Source: Helicoverpa zea (taxonomy: Eukaryota > Arthropoda > Insecta > Lepidoptera > Noctuidae). From it: a DNA stretch of 64,000 nucleotides. The stretch is taken from contig NC_061466.1 of assembly GCF_022581195.2 (NCBI RefSeq), positions 2,418,001 through 2,482,000 of the forward strand, in the 5' to 3' direction. The notes beneath the pieces were generated by a model. That model was given only the letters and a program-made list of their open reading frames with translations. It was not told where the DNA came from and ran no database searches. Each line of letters opens with the position of its first letter. Position 1 is the stretch's first letter. This document shows, piece by piece, positions 13,112 through 23,400 of the stretch. The translations under genes were made by a program, and so were the position numbers.

Positions 13112-15830
13112 AAAGGAACACCAACAGCTTATGTGTACAAATTAACAAAATAAGAGGTTTTAGGTAGTAAAGGGCTTACACAGTCGCCAATTACAGGTGA
13201 ACCAACATTCACGAACATATGTGGTAACTTAAACTAGATAAATCTACTTAAATTGAGTGAAACAAACTATAAATAAAACAGAATCAAACTTAAAAAATAC
13301 AAAAATAAAACAGAATCAATCTTAAATATGAGAAAAAAAAACTAATAAACATGGCAAAAAAAAAAAAAATAATATGAGAACGATCAACATTTTTTACTTA
13401 ATCTTAAAAACTAGCAAAATTACAGACAAAGTGGTTAAATGGTATATATGTGTAACACAGTACAGATACAATTAATCTTTTGGGGTTTTATGATTTATAA
13501 TCTGGGCTTTAAAGATTGTCATAGAGTTCTGGTATATGTCAACATCCGGGTTTGATTTTGCATAGCTATTCATCACTTTACTGAGCCTATTGAGAGGTGA
13601 ATTTTCTCCTAAATTTGTGTTGGAAGTATTAGTGTGGAATAAATTGGTAATGGGATATCTGGGTATTCTATAGGGGACATTTAATCCTATTCGTTCAATT
13701 AACTTTATGCAATCTAATTTATTGTTGATTAATTTGTAGAAAAACATAAGATCCTGTACTAGTCGACGGTCGCGCAGTGTGATCATTTTGTAGTGACGTA
13801 TTCGTTGTTCGTATGGACACCGTGGAGATACACCACCGAAGGTATACGCCAGGTGTTTTGTGAAGGCCCTTTGAATACTCTCTAGTCTTTGCGAGTGTAC
13901 TGCGTAGTGCGGATTCCACACTACGCTGGCAAATTCAAGTTGGCTGCGGACTAAGGCGTTATACAACACAATTTTCGTTCTTACTAGCTTGAATCCTTTA
14001 GTGCTTCTTTTAAGAAATCCTAGTAGCCGTGCCGATTTCGTAACGATATTGTCGATATGGCTTATAAAGTTGACTTTTCTGTCCATAGTGATTCCGAGAT
14101 CGCGAACCTCATTTACAGTTTCTAATAGGGCTCCATTTATATTATATGATACAATATTAGACTGCTTTTTCCTTGTGAACCGTATATGGCTACATTTATG
14201 TACGTTAAGTTTCATGTGATTGAGTTTGCACCAGTGTTCTATTCTATTTAAATCCTCCTGAATTAGGGTAGTGTCTTCATTTGAAGTAACAACTTTATAT
14301 ATTTTGAGGTCATCAGCAAACATTAGATATTTGCAGTGACGGATTTCGGCACCTATGTCGTTGATAAACAATAAAAACAAAACCGGTGCAAGGTGGGAGC
14401 CCTGGGGAACCCCTGAGTCGGCGTAATATGCATAAGATTCGTAACCATTAACTACAAGAGTTTGCGACCTTTGTGACAAATAAGATTTGAACCAGTTGAG
14501 AAGTGAACCATGTATGCCATTATACTCTAACTTGGACAGTAACAGAGAATGGTCAACTTTGTCAAACGCACTGCTGAAGTCCGTGTACACGGCATCTACT
14601 TCTAGTCTTTTGTCAAGAGCTTGAGTGACATCCGACACAAACTCAACGAGGTTTGTTTCTACGCTGCGACCAGCTTTGAATCCATGCTGACTTGGTGAAA
14701 TAATTCTGTCAATGTGGCGAGTAATTACTGGACAAACAAGAGACTCGAATATCTTAGAGAAACATGACAATATTGAAATAGGGCGATAGTTTTGAACATT
14801 GGCAGGGTCCCCCTTTTTAAAAACCGGGACAATTCTTGCATTTTTCCAGATATCAGGAAATATGCCCTCAGCAAGAGAAGAATTCAAAATAATGTGCAAC
14901 GGTAGGGCGAGTTCTTGGTAGCAGCGTTTTATAAACAGAGGTGGTATACAATCAGGGCCAGCACCTTTGGAAGCATCTATGAGTTTGAGCTTGTTCAAAA
15001 TTTGTTTTTCAGTCAATTTGATAGTGCATAAGATTGAGTCAGTACAAGAAGATCCATTGGTAGCGTCATGAGAAGTGGCTGGATTCCGATTAAAAACAGA
15101 GACAAATTGATCAGCAAAGAGGTTAGCAATATCTGGCCCATTGTTAGCCACCTTATCATTCATAAACATTTGAGCCGGTATGCAGGACTCTCCACGACGT
15201 TTATCTTTAATGAATCGCCAAAAAGCTTTAGGGTTTTTGGGAATATCGTTTTCAATTTTACTTTTATATTTATTATAACAATCGTTAATTAGAGTGTGAC
15301 AACGACTACGTAGTAAGTCAAAGGTAAGTTTATCTCGGGGATTATTATATTTACGGAATTTTTGCCTGAATATCTCCTTTTCAGAGAGGGTTCTAATAAG
15401 TGAGTCCGAATACCAAAAGGGATATTTTGATTTTTTTTTTACATATTTGGGTACAAAATTGTCGATAGCGCTGCGTAGTATTCTGTAGAAAGCATTAACC
15501 CTTTCGTTAGCATCCATACATCCATGAAAAGCATCCTGCCAGTTTGTGTTCTTAAGATAGAGTTTGATTTGGGAGTAGTCTGCTTTAAAAAAGTTGTAAC
15601 CTGAACGATATTTTGGTTTTAACTGATTCAAATTTATATGAAGGATGTAGACAAAAAGGTTTTAACGGTAGCCATTTCTCACTCAAACTGATGAAAAAGT
15701 ATAATGTTTCTTTGTTACACTGTATCTCAAGACAGATATTGGAGACATTATTTTTAAAGACAATAAGAAATCTATCATTCAATTTAAGTAACACAAACAA
15801 CATAAAATAATCATATTTTCCACACATTAA
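13084..15830 (-). mobile_element. 5'-truncated Jockey/CR1-group LINE
   Basis: A non-LTR retrotransposon on the minus strand. The 3' limit is the (AAAT)n tail. The 3' UTR at 13112-13471 is AT-rich with A-runs. The RT ORF is at 13472-15631, and the endonuclease domain that should precede it is missing. Above 15631 another minus frame (to about 15827) may hold an endonuclease scrap, but it is out of frame and weak. Such 5' truncation is typical of LINE integration. I could not identify a target-site duplication. It lies in the presumed fem-1 first intron, in the same orientation as that gene. Confidence 0.75.
13472..15631 (-). CDS. LINE reverse transcriptase ORF, truncated N-terminus
   Basis: About 719 residues of ORF2 from the endonuclease-RT linker to the C-terminus, without stop codons. 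Visible RT landmarks are YRPISILSCFSKIFE (finger/palm), the AFDKVDH box (first catalytic Asp region), the SGVPQGS turn and the LMFADDLKIY box carrying the FADD catalytic motif, followed by the thumb and a C-terminal region typical of Jockey/CR1 elements. There is no RNase H domain. The frame has no ATG at its left edge: it opens after a TAA at about 15665, so it is a truncated ORF and not a complete gene. The intact frame suggests a fairly young insertion. Confidence 0.8.
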   Translation of the reverse strand: MNQLKPKYRSGYNFFKADYSQIKLYLKNTNWQDAFHGCMDANERVNAFYRILRSAIDNFVPKYVKKKSKYPFWYSDSLIRTLSEKEIFRQKFRKYNNPRDKLTFDLLRSRCHTLINDCYNKYKSKIENDIPKNPKAFWRFIKDKRRGESCIPAQMFMNDKVANNGPDIANLFADQFVSVFNRNPATSHDATNGSSCTDSILCTIKLTEKQILNKLKLIDASKGAGPDCIPPLFIKRCYQELALPLHIILNSSLAEGIFPDIWKNARIVPVFKKGDPANVQNYRPISILSCFSKIFESLVCPVITRHIDRIISPSQHGFKAGRSVETNLVEFVSDVTQALDKRLEVDAVYTDFSSAFDKVDHSLLLSKLEYNGIHGSLLNWFKSYLSQRSQTLVVNGYESYAYYADSGVPQGSHLAPVLFLLFINDIGAEIRHCKYLMFADDLKIYKVVTSNEDTTLIQEDLNRIEHWCKLNHMKLNVHKCSHIRFTRKKQSNIVSYNINGALLETVNEVRDLGITMDRKVNFISHIDNIVTKSARLLGFLKRSTKGFKLVRTKIVLYNALVRSQLEFASVVWNPHYAVHSQRLESIQRAFTKHLAYTFGGVSPRCPYEQRIRHYKMITLRDRRLVQDLMFFYKLINNKLDCIKLIERIGLNVPYRIPRYPITNLFHTNTSNTNLGENSPLNRLSKVMNSYAKSNPDVDIYQNSMTIFKAQIINHKTPKD

Positions 15831-17810
15831 AGTTCTTTTTTCTACATTATGTGAGTAGGTATAAGTGATTTAAATAAATATGACTATTTTATAGTCTTAT
15901 GCTTGTAAATAAAATATGGTTTCTTTTAAATAAAGTATGAAATGAATTTTCTCAATGGATGTAGGGAGAGAGGACGATTTCAGAAATGAAGAATGATGGC
16001 CGGCTATTAAAAAGGAATGGAATGTTTGGAATCAGGGACACTTTGTTTCTCCTTGAACTAAGGAGTAAGATCAATCAGATGTCCCATATGGTTGATAGTG
16101 CTAGCTTTCAAAAGGGATGAAGAAAAGTTGCAAATTTTGCACATGCATGGATAGAGAAGAAATGTCAATATGGCTATAAATAATGGTACTTATGGTACCT
16201 GTGGTAAATATGCTGTGCTGACTATAAATAAAATAAGCATTTAGGAGGATCAATAGAAGGATTTTCAACATATGTTAGCAGTTCTTATAACCAGACTGTA
16301 CAAATTGCCTTAAAAGATAAAAAGATAAAAGATAATTTATTTTGTTATTGCTTCCATCAGCAAAACAAAATACAACAAGACATTTAATTTCCAGCTATAA
16401 TGTGACTGTGCATTTACAACAATGAAAGTTATGTACAGTACATTCATTGTTTTAGTAAAATGGATGACTGGTAATGGTGCCTATATAATGTCTAATATTG
16501 CACAATACTTTACAGAACAATTGAAAAACTGGAACTTTAAATACATAATCTGCAAGTCAGTGAAGAAAAATAAAATAATATTAATATTATAGCTGTTGCT
16601 TTTATATAATGGTGTCTTATTGAGTATTTAAATTATGATAATATAAGAAACCTGATATAAAATAAACAACATGGAAATGGTTATAAAAATAATATGATAA
16701 TTAACAATGATTTTCAGAAAAGCGTCCCATTTTTGTTTTTGTTTATATGCAGCTTAAGAATTTAATTCAACGTGTCTACATATATGTTAAGAAATATAAA
16801 CATAAGTTTCTATAGTGCAATATACACTTTACCTACATACTGTTATTTTTACAGCCTTTTTTCATCCCACTGCTGGGCTCAGGCCTCCTCTCACACGGAG
16901 AAGGCTACCTACATAGAAATATTATAATTACAGTTTATTGTTACATATTATTGTTTATAATAAGAGTTTGTATTGGCTGATATTATATTTAATGAAATAG
17001 AACTGAATATTCACACAATACCTATGGCATTTACAAATACATTACATAAATACTTGGATCTTAACACAATATTTCCACTGTAACATGAGCATTGAAAATT
17101 TAAATAAAATTGTTTACTCTTATTGATTCTAAACTGAAAAAGCTAACCTATGTAAATAATAACATCGCTCTTAATTATTGTCTTTGTTATTTTTTGATAA
17201 CTGACAAGTTTTGAGTACTGGAAGGCTTGTTATTCAACTGAACAAGATTTTATTATTCATTCATTACCTCCCTTACAATCAATGTTATGTTCCAAGATTT
17301 AAAGTATGGGACATTACATCAAAATACCAATTTGCCAACAATATTGTAGAAAATAACCTATGTATATGCATTGAGGTAATTAGGTTTTTGGAATTGAGTT
17401 TCATCAAAAGGCATTGACCAAAAATCTGTTTCAACATAGTCAAAAGGTGCTTCCAATCGTTTGTCACATTACTTGAGCAATCCCAAAATAGTGACTTCGA
17501 AACAGTTTTACATTACGACAGCACCTACATATTACGTAGATATTATTTTCATTGTATCTAATGCGTAATGACGATAAGATAACTTTAGGAAATCCAAGTC
17601 AAAAGGTAGCCCTCAGAAAAGTCATAATAGCGTTGTTATCCTATCTGTACCCACAACGATTTGCCAATTATAAACGTGGAACTAAGTAACTGTTATTTCT
17701 ACAGTTAGAAGCCGATACAAGCAGATGATCCACTTCAATACGCAACCCAAGATTCCACAATAGCAGCTCATTAAAATAACAATTGTAAAATGTATTTATA
17801 AAATACTTAC
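15831..17810. other. Non-coding, presumed fem-1 intron 1
   Basis: AT-rich sequence with A/T microsatellite-like patches and no coding region I can support. The only recognisable item is a short repeat-like patch at 16855-16908. The stretch ends at the fem-1 5' splice site. Confidence 0.5.
16855..16908 (+). repeat. Fragment of dispersed repeat
   Basis: A GC-richer 54-bp island (CATCCCACTGCTGGGCTCAG followed by a CTCCTCTCACACGGAGAAGG-type segment) in AT-rich surroundings. From memory this resembles a dispersed lepidopteran repeat, probably a LINE- or SINE-derived remnant. Both ends are undefined and I cannot assign a family. Confidence 0.35.
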
Positions 17811-17870
17811 TTTCAGTCGCGTAAGATTTCCATCTCGAGCAGCATTGAAAACGACTGTTTTGAAATCCAT
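17811..17870 (-). CDS. Fem-1: fem-1 homolog (FEM1A/C-like), first coding exon only
   Basis: On the minus strand an ATG at 17870-17868 opens 20 codons reading MDFKTVVFNAARDGNLTRLK. They are followed at once by the consensus donor GTAAGT (17810-17805). This matches the N-terminus known for FEM1A/FEM1C proteins, which begin MDLKTAVFNAARDG. FEM-1 proteins are ankyrin-repeat substrate receptors of CUL2 ubiquitin ligases that recognise C-terminal degrons. The exon ends in phase 0 within the first ankyrin helix. No further exon is visible to the left, so the rest lies beyond the window or in exons too short to spot. The assignment rests on a short but distinctive string. Confidence 0.75.
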
Positions 17871-20394
17871 GATGGTTCTCTTTGCTTCGTAAAAAAACTC
17901 ACAAAACCAGAATATCACTTTAGGAACAGCACTTTCTTCTGAATATAATCATTGAAAATACACTGTATCACGATAAAACAAAGCAACCAGTCAGTTTATT
18001 TCAAAACACTTCGACACCGCAAGCCCAGTCGCTCAACAAACAGCTGCAGCGCGACGACGATCTGCCAATTCTGCCATCATTAAAAAATAACCACAGACAA
18101 CGTAGAAACATTTGCTTTTTTTGGTAGCAAAGTTGGGATACAAATCTTTTTGCTTTTTCTGTATTTAAAATCACTATGAATATGAAATAAAAATAGTGAG
18201 GAGATATCACTCCTTCGAGTTTTATTATATTTAACGGATGTGAGAAAGGGCTCACCTTCTAGAGTGTTTATTCACAAAATATTTAAATTAATTGAAAAAA
18301 ATAAAATAAAATAAACTTATATATATTATATGCAACTTAAAACTATCATAAAACATATTAAAACTATAAAGCGTATTAACTTGAGATGAGATGATTTCCA
18401 TTCGTTTGGAAGTCCATTCTTTTATTGTCGAAGTCGATACCGGTACGGTATGGATTGTACCATGTCGTTTTAATATTTTATCATACAGGTTAAAATGTAA
18501 TACATTGACTGTAAGATTCAGTTAATATCTAACGGAAAATACGTTGAGCGTATCATAAATGCATAATCGATGCATTGATGGATCATCAGTTATGTGTGGA
18601 TGATTAAATGCTTTACTGTACATTTGGTTACGTAAAACTGATTAATTATTGTAAGGATCTAGAAATATATTTACAACTGTTCCCTGATTTATTTATTGAT
18701 TGACAGATCACGAATCATTATTAAAGAATTATTCTCGTAGACTAGGAATTGCTGGGATATACTTTTTTTATCCAGTTCGAATAATTCGGCAATGGGATAC
18801 AATGATTAAGAATTCGGTAAAAAATCACGACCTTAAGTCACATCTATTTAAATGTGTCCATGAAACTGTATATGGTTCAGTAAAAAATATTATATAAATG
18901 TGCATTGTACATTGTATATTTTCGTGACAAAGTATTATTTTAGTGCATTTAGGCATATTCTATTTATTAAGCATTGAATAATATTACTTGTATGGTTTTA
19001 AAATTCAATACTCTTGCCCCCGTGGAATACTGGAATCCATTTGTCATTGACATATATTCTAGCGATAGACAAGAACATCCATACAAATAATTTACCCGCT
19101 ATGTCGTCTGTTGACATTTCGTTGACGTATTGTGACATGTAGTCATCCTCATTGATGTTAATTGCAGAAGTGTCGCTCGTATTTTGCCTACATTTTTCAT
19201 TACTCAAAAAGTTTATATCTAAGTGAATTCAAAATCATGTAATATATCAAAAAGTTTATTTATATCTAATTGAATGCAAAATCATGTAATATATTAAAAC
19301 CAGGAACTTATTTTTAGGGTTTTTAATATTAATTACGATGTTTTTTTTCTTAAGAGGGCTATCACAAATTTTCGCGAATTTAATTATTTTTTCTTGAAAG
19401 TAAGAACATACCATGACAAAGTGAAGTCTGTTTTCATTGATATTTTACCTACTGCTAGTTTTATGGCACATCTGTTTCTGCACGATTTTCTTAATCCATA
19501 ACTCAAGATGGCGGGCGGGAACAAATTAATGCATATTTGTAAAATTGAATTGTAAATGAAAAGTATGATATACAAGCGTTGTAATAGCATGAACAGCGTG
19601 TAATTTTACTAACTTGACTCTCGAATAGTTTATATGTGTAAGTTTATACCTTGATATGTATTTTCTATTTTATAATTGTAGTTTCATAGACATCCATCTG
19701 ACGCAGGTGTCAAAATCGCTCTGATTTGCCATTTTGGGCACTGCATAGTCTGCAGTGCAGTTCAGTGTGGTAAGCTTTTTGTTCGGAACGTTCTATCTAG
19801 TACGTAGGTAGTACATATATATCGATGCCATTTGTAATCTATTTTTTAGATCCGTGGTCACGGATGTGAGAGTTGCTAGCCTTAAAATGGCTCATTTTGA
19901 ATTAACAACTGATATTCTCGGTGTACTGATCAGCTTACAGAAGTTTTGGATTCGTAAACCAGCAATGTATATCGTACAATATGACGATGTATAGCCTTAT
20001 CGAGAATGCCATTCTTGTGATGAATGATGATGGATGACATGACAGCCGAACAAAAATTACGGCGTGGATTTATGGTTAAAAATTTGCGAAAATCTGTTGA
20101 CTGTTTCTCGAAATAAATGTTAGATTACAGATAGCTGCGTTATTTTCATGTTGATTGATAATTGTACTTAAAAGTTTTTAATGTCAATATAATGACCGAT
20201 AATTCAAAAGTTTCGAGGCAAAGTTTGTGCATATCATTGTCGTTAGCGCGTAAGTCGGGCTCTTCGGTGTTTGGTGTGTTATAGCAGCGGTGGACGGTGT
20301 TATAGGAGATGGTGCCGATGGTGTTAGCAAACGGATCGAAAGAGAACTATATTTGATTGTGTATACTGAGGTTTTGCAGTAGATTATTGTTAAG
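17871..20394. other. Divergent intergenic region between fem-1 and groucho
   Basis: This 2.5 kb should hold the fem-1 5' UTR and promoter (just right of 17870, minus strand) and the groucho 5' UTR and promoter (left of 20395). A GC-richer patch at 18005-18080 with a CAGCTG E-box is a plausible fem-1 upstream region. A TTCAGTG initiator-like string at 19761 and a possible UTR acceptor (TTTTGCAG, ending about 20370) lie on the groucho side. None of these is firm. A 69-codon minus frame at 18998-19207 has no recognisable motif. Confidence 0.4.
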
Positions 20395-20430
20395 ATGTAT
20401 CCAACTGCTACGCGGCACCCGGCGGCCGCG
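20395..20430 (+). CDS. gro: groucho exon 1 (start codon)
   Basis: Twelve codons, MYPTATRHPAAA, then the donor GTAAGG; phase 0. The ATG lies in the context TTAAG-ATG with A at -3. The family-typical MYP..RHPAA string decides the start. Confidence 0.93.
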
Positions 20431-23400
20431 GTAAGGGTTTGTATTGTTTTTCTATCTCGCTGGCTATCTTTAACTGTCACTTCTTCTATCATTGAAGAAA
20501 CTGAAATCATTATTTACAAGTTGCTTTTTGGAGTAGAGTCTGCTTAGACCCCTTTATTGTTTGTTACTGTTTGTTCAGGGACCTCAGCCACCTGCAGGAC
20601 CTATAAAATTTACAATAGCTGACACACTAGAGAGAATTAAAGAGGAATTCAACTTTTTACAAGCCCAATATCACACGTAAGTACTAATATACACAGTTGT
20701 TCCTTATTTATCCTATTCTTTCTATTCTAATTTGATCTGTTTTGGTACAAATATAATCATTATCTTATCATAAGATTGCTTGTTTACAGTTTGAAATTGG
20801 AATGTGAGAAACTGGCCAGTGAGAAGACGGAAATGCAGAGGCATTATGTTATGGTAATTAAACTTTTATGTAGCCAAAGATAAAGAAAGTTTATTTGTGA
20901 ACAAATATCAGTGTTAAATCAGAAATAAACAGTGATAGGAGAGTAACCAAGATAATGATTATACAAATATTGAATGTTTGGTCTAGATAACAATGTAGGC
21001 TAACTTTAGTTGTTCACAAACAGCAATTATTGAACATGTTGCGAAATTAATGTCAATATAAAAACTTTGTCACTGATAAACATTATTACTTTATTGTTAT
21101 AACCCAAAGTATTTTGTTAGCTTGGATTATTTTACAACTTTAGACTTGACCTTTATTTTGGCTGCAATATAAACTTTTAGACTTTCCAATATGCAAATGG
21201 ATGCCTTTATTTAGCACTTTAGTGCCAAGTTTTAAGTCCCGTCTACGAGTCACTATCCTTTTTGGTCATAACCATTTATTTCTATAATTTTTTGCATCTT
21301 TTGTGGTTTGACCTGAATTCCTTAATGACACTTTATTATGAAATGAATATGCTGTGTTACTTAAAAAAATCAATTTGCATGAATAACACAAATACAGGTG
21401 TCAAATTGTGTGTCAATTTCAAATATGTTTTGTCTTACATGTTTTCTTTAAAAAAAATTAAGTCTAGTTTTATGTTTGATCTTTTAATAATTATAGCTAA
21501 TCTTAAAATTTTTATTCTTTTTAAACGGTTTTATTTAGCTCACCCCGTTTGTTTTATTTATTATTTATTCATTCTTGGGTCAAATTTAGTCATTCAAATT
21601 TCACCCTCTTTCTGTCAACCGATTAATCTGAAATTTTGTATACACCTTTAATTCCGATGACAATACAATATAGTAATATCAATAACATTGTAAATCCAAT
21701 ATGGCCGCCGGCACAAAATGGCGGATAACGTAGATTTTATCAATCCCATCAATATGGGTATCAAATGAAAGGGCTCAACAAGCAGAATACAATATACTAT
21801 AAAAAAATGAAATCCAAGATGGCGGCCGCTACAAAATGGCGAATAACTTAGGTTTTATCAATCCCATCAATATGGGTATCAAATGAAAGGGCTCAACAAG
21901 CAGAATACAATATACTATAAAAAATTGAAATCCAAGATGGCGGCCGCTACAAAATGGCGGATAACGTAGGTTTTATCAATCCCATTAATATGGGTATCAA
22001 ATGAAAGGTCTCAACAAGTAGAATACAATTTACTATGCAAAATTGAAATCTAAGATGGCCGCCGCTACCAAATTTTTTATCAATCCCACCAATATGGGTA
22101 TCAAATGAAAGGGCTTCACAAGTAGAAAACTGTCAGTAACTCCAGCGGGGCCCAACAGGGCCAAGGCCTGCCTGGGCTGCGAGATTGTTCGAAAGAGTTA
22201 CCGCGGCCCTGGTACATAAAAGGCCTACGACGGAACAAAACGGTTTTTAGTCAAGAGTCTGGCACTCCCTCACCGCTGCTGACCCACAGCAGGAGAGGTC
22301 ATGTGATGATTTTTGGGGTCGTTAAAAAAAAAGTATCTGGAAGGGCTATGTATTGAGGAATTACATTGTAATAAATTGTCAGGTAAGAGACCGTGTAATA
22401 ATGATGCACTAAATGAATTAGATAGAATGAGGAATATTCGGTAGGTATTTTCATTAAATACTAAAAACTAGAAAATAAAAAAATCGGTAAAAAAACTTTT
22501 AAGTTAAACGGTTTTATCTTATGTGCACTGAAAACTAGAAAATAAAAAAATAGTTACTTACCTGTCAACCTACGTAGGTGGGCCCGGTCATATTAGACTA
22601 AAATAAAAACGTGGGGCCCTTGTGAAATCCTACCTATGGCAAAGCATATCTTTATACTTTGGTAGATCATGAGCTTGGCGTTCGCTGGTGAAGCCGCTAC
22701 GGCTGATTATTGATTGTCAAAATCTCCAGTTACGATTATAGTAAGTCGATGCAATCCACACCTATTATACCTCTAGAAGAAAGTACTACAGCAATAGTTA
22801 ATGGGCCCCACGTTTTTATTTTAGTCTAATATGACCGGGCCCACCTACGTAGGTTGACAGGTAAGTAACTATTTTTTTATTTTCTAGTTTTCAGTGCACA
22901 TAAGATAAAACCGTTTAACTTAAAAGTTTTTTTACCGATTTTTTTTAGATTATATTCAGTAATCATTTATCTTTTCTTACAGTATTATGAAATGTCATAT
23001 GGTCTTAATGTGGAGATGCATAAACAGGTAAATACTCTAATAAAGAAAAAAAGCTACATATATAACCTTTTTAATTGACAATATAATATTTTAAACAAAT
23101 ATTTATATTTACAGACAGAAATAGCAAAGAGACTGAGTGCTATCATAGGGCAGGTGCTCCCGTTCTTGGCACAGGAGCATCAGCAACAAGTGGCTTCTGC
23201 CGTGGAGAGAGCTAAGCAAGTCACCATGTCAGAACTCAACGCTATCATTGGGGTAAGTTACCTTATGTGCAACCGTAGACACTGTTTACAAACTAAAAAT
23301 GCAATTTATTTAAAATTATTTATTCATCTAAAAAGCTTGTATAGTGTTATGAATAATATCATTAATTTAGCCCATTAATTATTTTGCTTATTTATTTTAT

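Larger units (their letters stand above)
20854..22982. other. groucho intron 3
   Basis: A 2.1-kb intron with no exon-like sequence. It carries a 119-bp tandem repeat (21655-22130), an R1-clade LINE tail (22131-22334) and a long perfect inverted repeat (22477-22945), all annotated separately. Confidence 0.85.

Noticed and set aside
18998..19207. 69-residue minus-strand frame between fem-1 and groucho
   Set aside because: The sequence looks protein-like but has no family resemblance, promoter or splice evidence; not enough to call a gene.
19761..19800. Initiator TTCAGTG as groucho transcription start
   Set aside because: No downstream promoter element or TATA fits at the proper spacing, and the string is too short to trust; mentioned only within the intergenic entry.
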